From NCBI GenBank assembly GCA_002439085.1, contig DJSW01000026.1, positions 41,903 to 104,683 of the forward strand: a stretch of DNA of 62,781 nucleotides, given 5' to 3'. The stretch is from Alphaproteobacteria bacterium UBA6324 (lineage in GTDB: Bacteria > Pseudomonadota > Alphaproteobacteria > CAAGCB01 > CAG-977). A program made the translations under genes and the position numbers. This document shows, piece after piece, positions 60,658 through 62,781 of this stretch (its first letter is position 1; each line of letters begins with the position of its first letter). The notes below the pieces were generated by a model. That model was not told the origin of the DNA, did not search any database, and saw only the letters and a program-made list of their open reading frames with translations.

Positions 60658-61281
60658 ATGATTATGGTCGGCGTGAAAAGCTTTGCTGAAAAATGGACGG
60701 CGTTTTTCAAACGGATGTACGATTGGGTGCTGAAATGTTCGGAACATCCGCAGGCCGTTTGGCTGCTAGCCTTGTTTTCCTTTGCCGAAAGCTCGTGCTT
60801 TCCGATCCCGCCGGATGTTTTGCTGATCCCGATGATGCTGGCGCGGCCGAATCGGGCGTTCCGGCTGGCGGGCGTTTGCACGGCGGCCAGCGTGATCGGC
60901 GGATTCGCGGGGTACGCGATCGGCGCGTTTTTGTATGACGCCGTCGCTTTGCCGATTTTCGATTTTTACGGCTATACGGACAAGGTCGAAGTATTCAAAC
61001 AGGCGTATAACGCTTACGGCGCTTGGATTGTCGCCGCCGCCGGATTCACGCCGTTTCCGTACAAAGTGATCACGATTCTTAGCGGAATGACGGGGCTGAA
61101 TTTGGAAATTTTCGCGGTTGCGTCCGTTTTGTCGCGCGGCGGCCGGTTCTTTTTGCTGGCGGTGCTGTTGTGGAAATTCGGCGCGCCGATGGAAAAATTC
61201 ATCGAAAAGAATCTGGGCTGGCTGGCGACATTGTTCTTCGCCCTGCTGGCGGGCGGATTCGCCGCGATCAAATTGATGTAA
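60658..61281 (+). CDS. DedA/VTT-domain membrane protein (YqaA-like)
   Basis: A 207-aa inner-membrane protein of the DedA/SNARE-associated family. Marks are FAESSCFPIPPDVLLIPMML, VIGGFAGYAIGAFLYD and AGFTPFPYKVITILSGMTGL, with about five hydrophobic spans. Family members flip phospholipid carriers or maintain membrane potential. AAAGGA lies 8 nt before 60658, so this ATG is chosen over the one three codons upstream. Confidence 0.9.
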   Translation: MIMVGVKSFAEKWTAFFKRMYDWVLKCSEHPQAVWLLALFSFAESSCFPIPPDVLLIPMMLARPNRAFRLAGVCTAASVIGGFAGYAIGAFLYDAVALPIFDFYGYTDKVEVFKQAYNAYGAWIVAAAGFTPFPYKVITILSGMTGLNLEIFAVASVLSRGGRFFLLAVLLWKFGAPMEKFIEKNLGWLATLFFALLAGGFAAIKLM

Positions 61282-61291
61282 AAGAGATAGA

Positions 61292-61321
61292 AAAAAAGCT
61301 CCGTTTGACCGGAGCTTTTTC
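61292..61321. terminator. Bidirectional terminator
   Basis: AAAGCTCCG/CGGAGCTTT stem with loop TTTGAC and flanking A- and T-runs between two convergent genes. Boundaries good to about one base. Confidence 0.88.
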
Positions 61322-61323
61322 CG

Positions 61324-61746
61324 TTATTCCTCAAAATCGCCGTCCTCGTCGGGCGGGGGCAGGGGATTGCCGTCTTCGTCCAACGGCGGCGGGGGCGGAT
61401 TCATTCCGTGATGTCCGCCGAATCCGCCGGATTGACCGCCGTCCTCGTCAGGCGGAGGCATGGGGGGGCCGTCCTCGTCCAACGGCGGGGGCGGAGGCGG
61501 ATTCATTCCGCGATGCCCGTTAAAGCGGCCGGATTGTTCTGATTCGCCGCTGTTTTCCGAATCGGCGGCGGGGGTGCTTTGGCGCGTCATGGAACGATCG
61601 CCGCCGCGGGTGTTCACAGGCCGCATCCCGCGGCTTTGCCCGTTTTCCGGCGGCCGTCCGTGATGACCGCCCCCGCGGGCAAGGCAGATATCGGCCGTTG
61701 AAATCAAAAATAAAGTGCTTAACAGAAAAACGAATGTCTTTTTCAT
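61324..61746 (-). CDS. Exported Pro/Gly/Asp-rich repeat protein
   Basis: A 140-aa protein with signal peptide MKKTFVFLLSTLFLISTADI..LARG. The mature part is low-complexity: HGRPPENGQS, then repeats of GHHGMNPPPPPLDEDGNP and GQSGGFGGHHGMNPP with poly-Pro and Asp-Glu runs. GGAGGCG precedes the ATG at 61746, and the signal peptide begins there, so the longer upstream frame is rejected. The composition suggests an unstructured, metal-binding or cell-wall-associated protein (His, Asp). No known family. Confidence 0.78.
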   Translation of the reverse strand: MKKTFVFLLSTLFLISTADICLARGGGHHGRPPENGQSRGMRPVNTRGGDRSMTRQSTPAADSENSGESEQSGRFNGHRGMNPPPPPPLDEDGPPMPPPDEDGGQSGGFGGHHGMNPPPPPLDEDGNPLPPPDEDGDFEE

Positions 61747-61830
61747 GGGACGCCTCCATAGTATATATGAAGTGTAACGCGGGAAAATGCGGATACTTGC
61801 GGAAAAAAAACAAAAGGACGGAGTTTTTTT

Positions 61831-62664
61831 ATGATTGTGACGCGTTTTGCGCCCTCGCCGACGGGGCGGATTCATTTGGGGCACGCTTTCGCCGCCCGAT
61901 TCGCGTATGACAAAGCCAAGGAAAACGGCGGAAAATTCCTCTTGCGCATCGAGGACATTGACCCTGTCCGGTGCAAACCGGAATTCGTTGACGGGATATT
62001 GGAGGATTTGGACTGGCTCGGCCTGAAATGGGACGGCCGGCCGGTCAGGCAGTCGGAACGGATGGACGTTTACGCGGCGGCTTTGCAAAAATTAAAGGAT
62101 GCCGGCGTCCTGTACCCGTGCGTTTGCACACGAAAGGAAATCGAATCGGAAATCGCGCGCATGGGGCACGCGCCGCACGCGGGGGAAACGGCCGTTTATC
62201 CGGGGACGTGCCGCGGAAAGCGGTTGGATTTGTCCCTTTACGACCGTTGGTCGTGGCGGCTGGACGTTGCCAAAGCTTTGAATCTGACGGGCGGTGAGCT
62301 TTATTTTACGGACGAATCGCGCGGAACGGTGAAAGCGAATCCGTCCGTTTTCGGGGATATCGTGTTGGCGCGAAAGGAAACGCCGGCCAGTTATCACCTT
62401 TGTTCCGTCGTTGACGACGCGGCGCAAGGCGTGACGTTGGTGACGCGCGGGGACGATTTGTTCGATTCGACGCACGTTCACAGGCTTTTACAGGCGTTGT
62501 TGGGGCTGCCGACGCCGCGGTATTGTCATCATCCGCTGGTTTTGGACGCCGAGGGGCGGCGTCTGGCCAAGCGCGACGGATCGGTCACGATAAAATTTTT
62601 GCGTGAAAAAGGGCTGAATCCCGCCGAAATTTTTGAACTTGTCAAAAAAAGTAAAAAAGATTGA
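61831..62664 (+). CDS. gluQ: Glutamyl-Q tRNA(Asp) synthetase
   Basis: A 277-aa truncated glutamyl-tRNA synthetase that attaches glutamate to queuosine at position 34 of tRNA-Asp. It has the HIGH-like SPTGRIHLGHAFAARFAYDK, the zinc site pattern CVCTRKE...YPGTCRGK, and the KMSKS-like LDAEGRRLAKRDGS. Lack of an anticodon-binding domain and short length separate it from GltX. The start is at the normal family N-terminus (MIVTRFAPSPTG). Confidence 0.94.
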   Translation: MIVTRFAPSPTGRIHLGHAFAARFAYDKAKENGGKFLLRIEDIDPVRCKPEFVDGILEDLDWLGLKWDGRPVRQSERMDVYAAALQKLKDAGVLYPCVCTRKEIESEIARMGHAPHAGETAVYPGTCRGKRLDLSLYDRWSWRLDVAKALNLTGGELYFTDESRGTVKANPSVFGDIVLARKETPASYHLCSVVDDAAQGVTLVTRGDDLFDSTHVHRLLQALLGLPTPRYCHHPLVLDAEGRRLAKRDGSVTIKFLREKGLNPAEIFELVKKSKKD

Positions 62665-62673
62665 AAAAAGTTA

Positions 62674-62701
62674 TTGACGATGAGTTTGAGATAGGTATAT
62701 A
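62674..62701 (+). promoter_or_regulatory. Strong promoter at the right edge, possible rRNA operon promoter
   Basis: TTGACG (62674-62679), a 16-nt spacer and TATATA (62696-62701) form a near-consensus promoter 10 nt after the gluQ stop. The following 80 nt (GC-rich start, small hairpin CCGA-gaga-TCGG, then an AT-rich stretch ending ATAAGTATAAGAGAAG) contain no start codon with a ribosome site. This looks like the leader of a stable RNA, perhaps 16S rRNA just outside the window. Confidence 0.6.
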
Positions 62702-62781
62702 AGCTGACCTTGCCGCTGATGAGGTGGTGTCCGAGAGATCGGGCTGAGTTATTATTTCACAGTGAATAAGTATAAGAGAAG

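Overview
The window reads as chromosomal DNA of an alphaproteobacterium that probably lives without oxygen. The evidence is a leader peptide with three Trp codons in front of trpB, in the style of Sinorhizobium trpL; a chorismate mutase-hisC pair next to a DUF2125-type gene; a LemA/DUF2207 pair; a class A flavodiiron protein with all its metal ligands; a GGGtGRT protein paired with a NifU-like scaffold; and a GTP-type PEP carboxykinase. No ribosomal RNA is inside the window, so the placement is inference. It fits the poorly studied gut alphaproteobacteria better than the classical free-living groups. Most of the DNA is GC-rich with strong codon bias, which creates many long shadow frames. The 8.9-10.2 kb stretch is clearly more AT-rich.

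Layout. 1-6.3 kb: an acidic repeat protein cut by the left edge, pckG, then a block on the minus strand of lipoprotein-comM-ompR-type regulator-histidine kinase. 6.4-8.9 kb: the ATP-grasp/alpha-E pair and tRNA-Arg(CCT). 8.9-10.2 kb: an AT-rich insert with a possible tiny membrane peptide, a strong hairpin and a RelE/HigB-type toxin-antitoxin operon under a 16-bp palindrome. 10.5-12.3 kb: two secreted proteins extremely rich in cysteine. 12.4-20 kb: mutY, a CSD-DUF805 fusion and two tandem M1 aminopeptidases. 20-24.8 kb: a three-gene operon of exported protein, pentapeptide-repeat protein and VirD4/TraG-type coupling protein. 24.8-32.8 kb: flavodiiron protein, Lon-like protease, TPR protein, a decayed endonuclease/exonuclease/phosphatase (EEP) membrane protein, an unknown anchored protein and an LRAT-like protein. 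32.9-35.7 kb: potABC without potD. 35.7-39.7 kb: a lipoprotein, a mosaic repeat array and a PhoU-like/Pit phosphate pair. 39.7-46.3 kb: ettA, META lipoprotein, DUF2207, lemA, an M20 peptidase relative lacking its metal ligands, and a B3/B4 protein. 46.3-51.1 kb: a LysR regulator divergent from a secreted hydrolase, a Tat-type flavoprotein, and the GGGtGRT/NifU-like pair. 51.2-58.6 kb: a membrane protein, pyrG, a lipoprotein, hisI, chorismate mutase, hisC, a DUF2125-like protein and a HAD hydrolase. 58.6-62.8 kb: an exported basic protein, a trp attenuator with solo trpB, a DedA protein, a Pro/Asp-rich exported protein, gluQ, and a strong promoter running off the right edge, possibly for an rRNA operon.

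Most genes are housekeeping: gluconeogenesis, CTP, His/Trp/aromatic synthesis, DNA repair, translation, and phosphate and polyamine uptake. The parts most worth study are the coupling-protein operon, the secreted Cys-rich pair, the two apparent pseudo-enzymes (M20 and EEP), the trp attenuator whose leader may be leaderless, the 70-bp repeat array with two alternating spacers, and the conserved but uncharacterised pairs (ATP-grasp/alpha-E and GGGtGRT/NifU-like).
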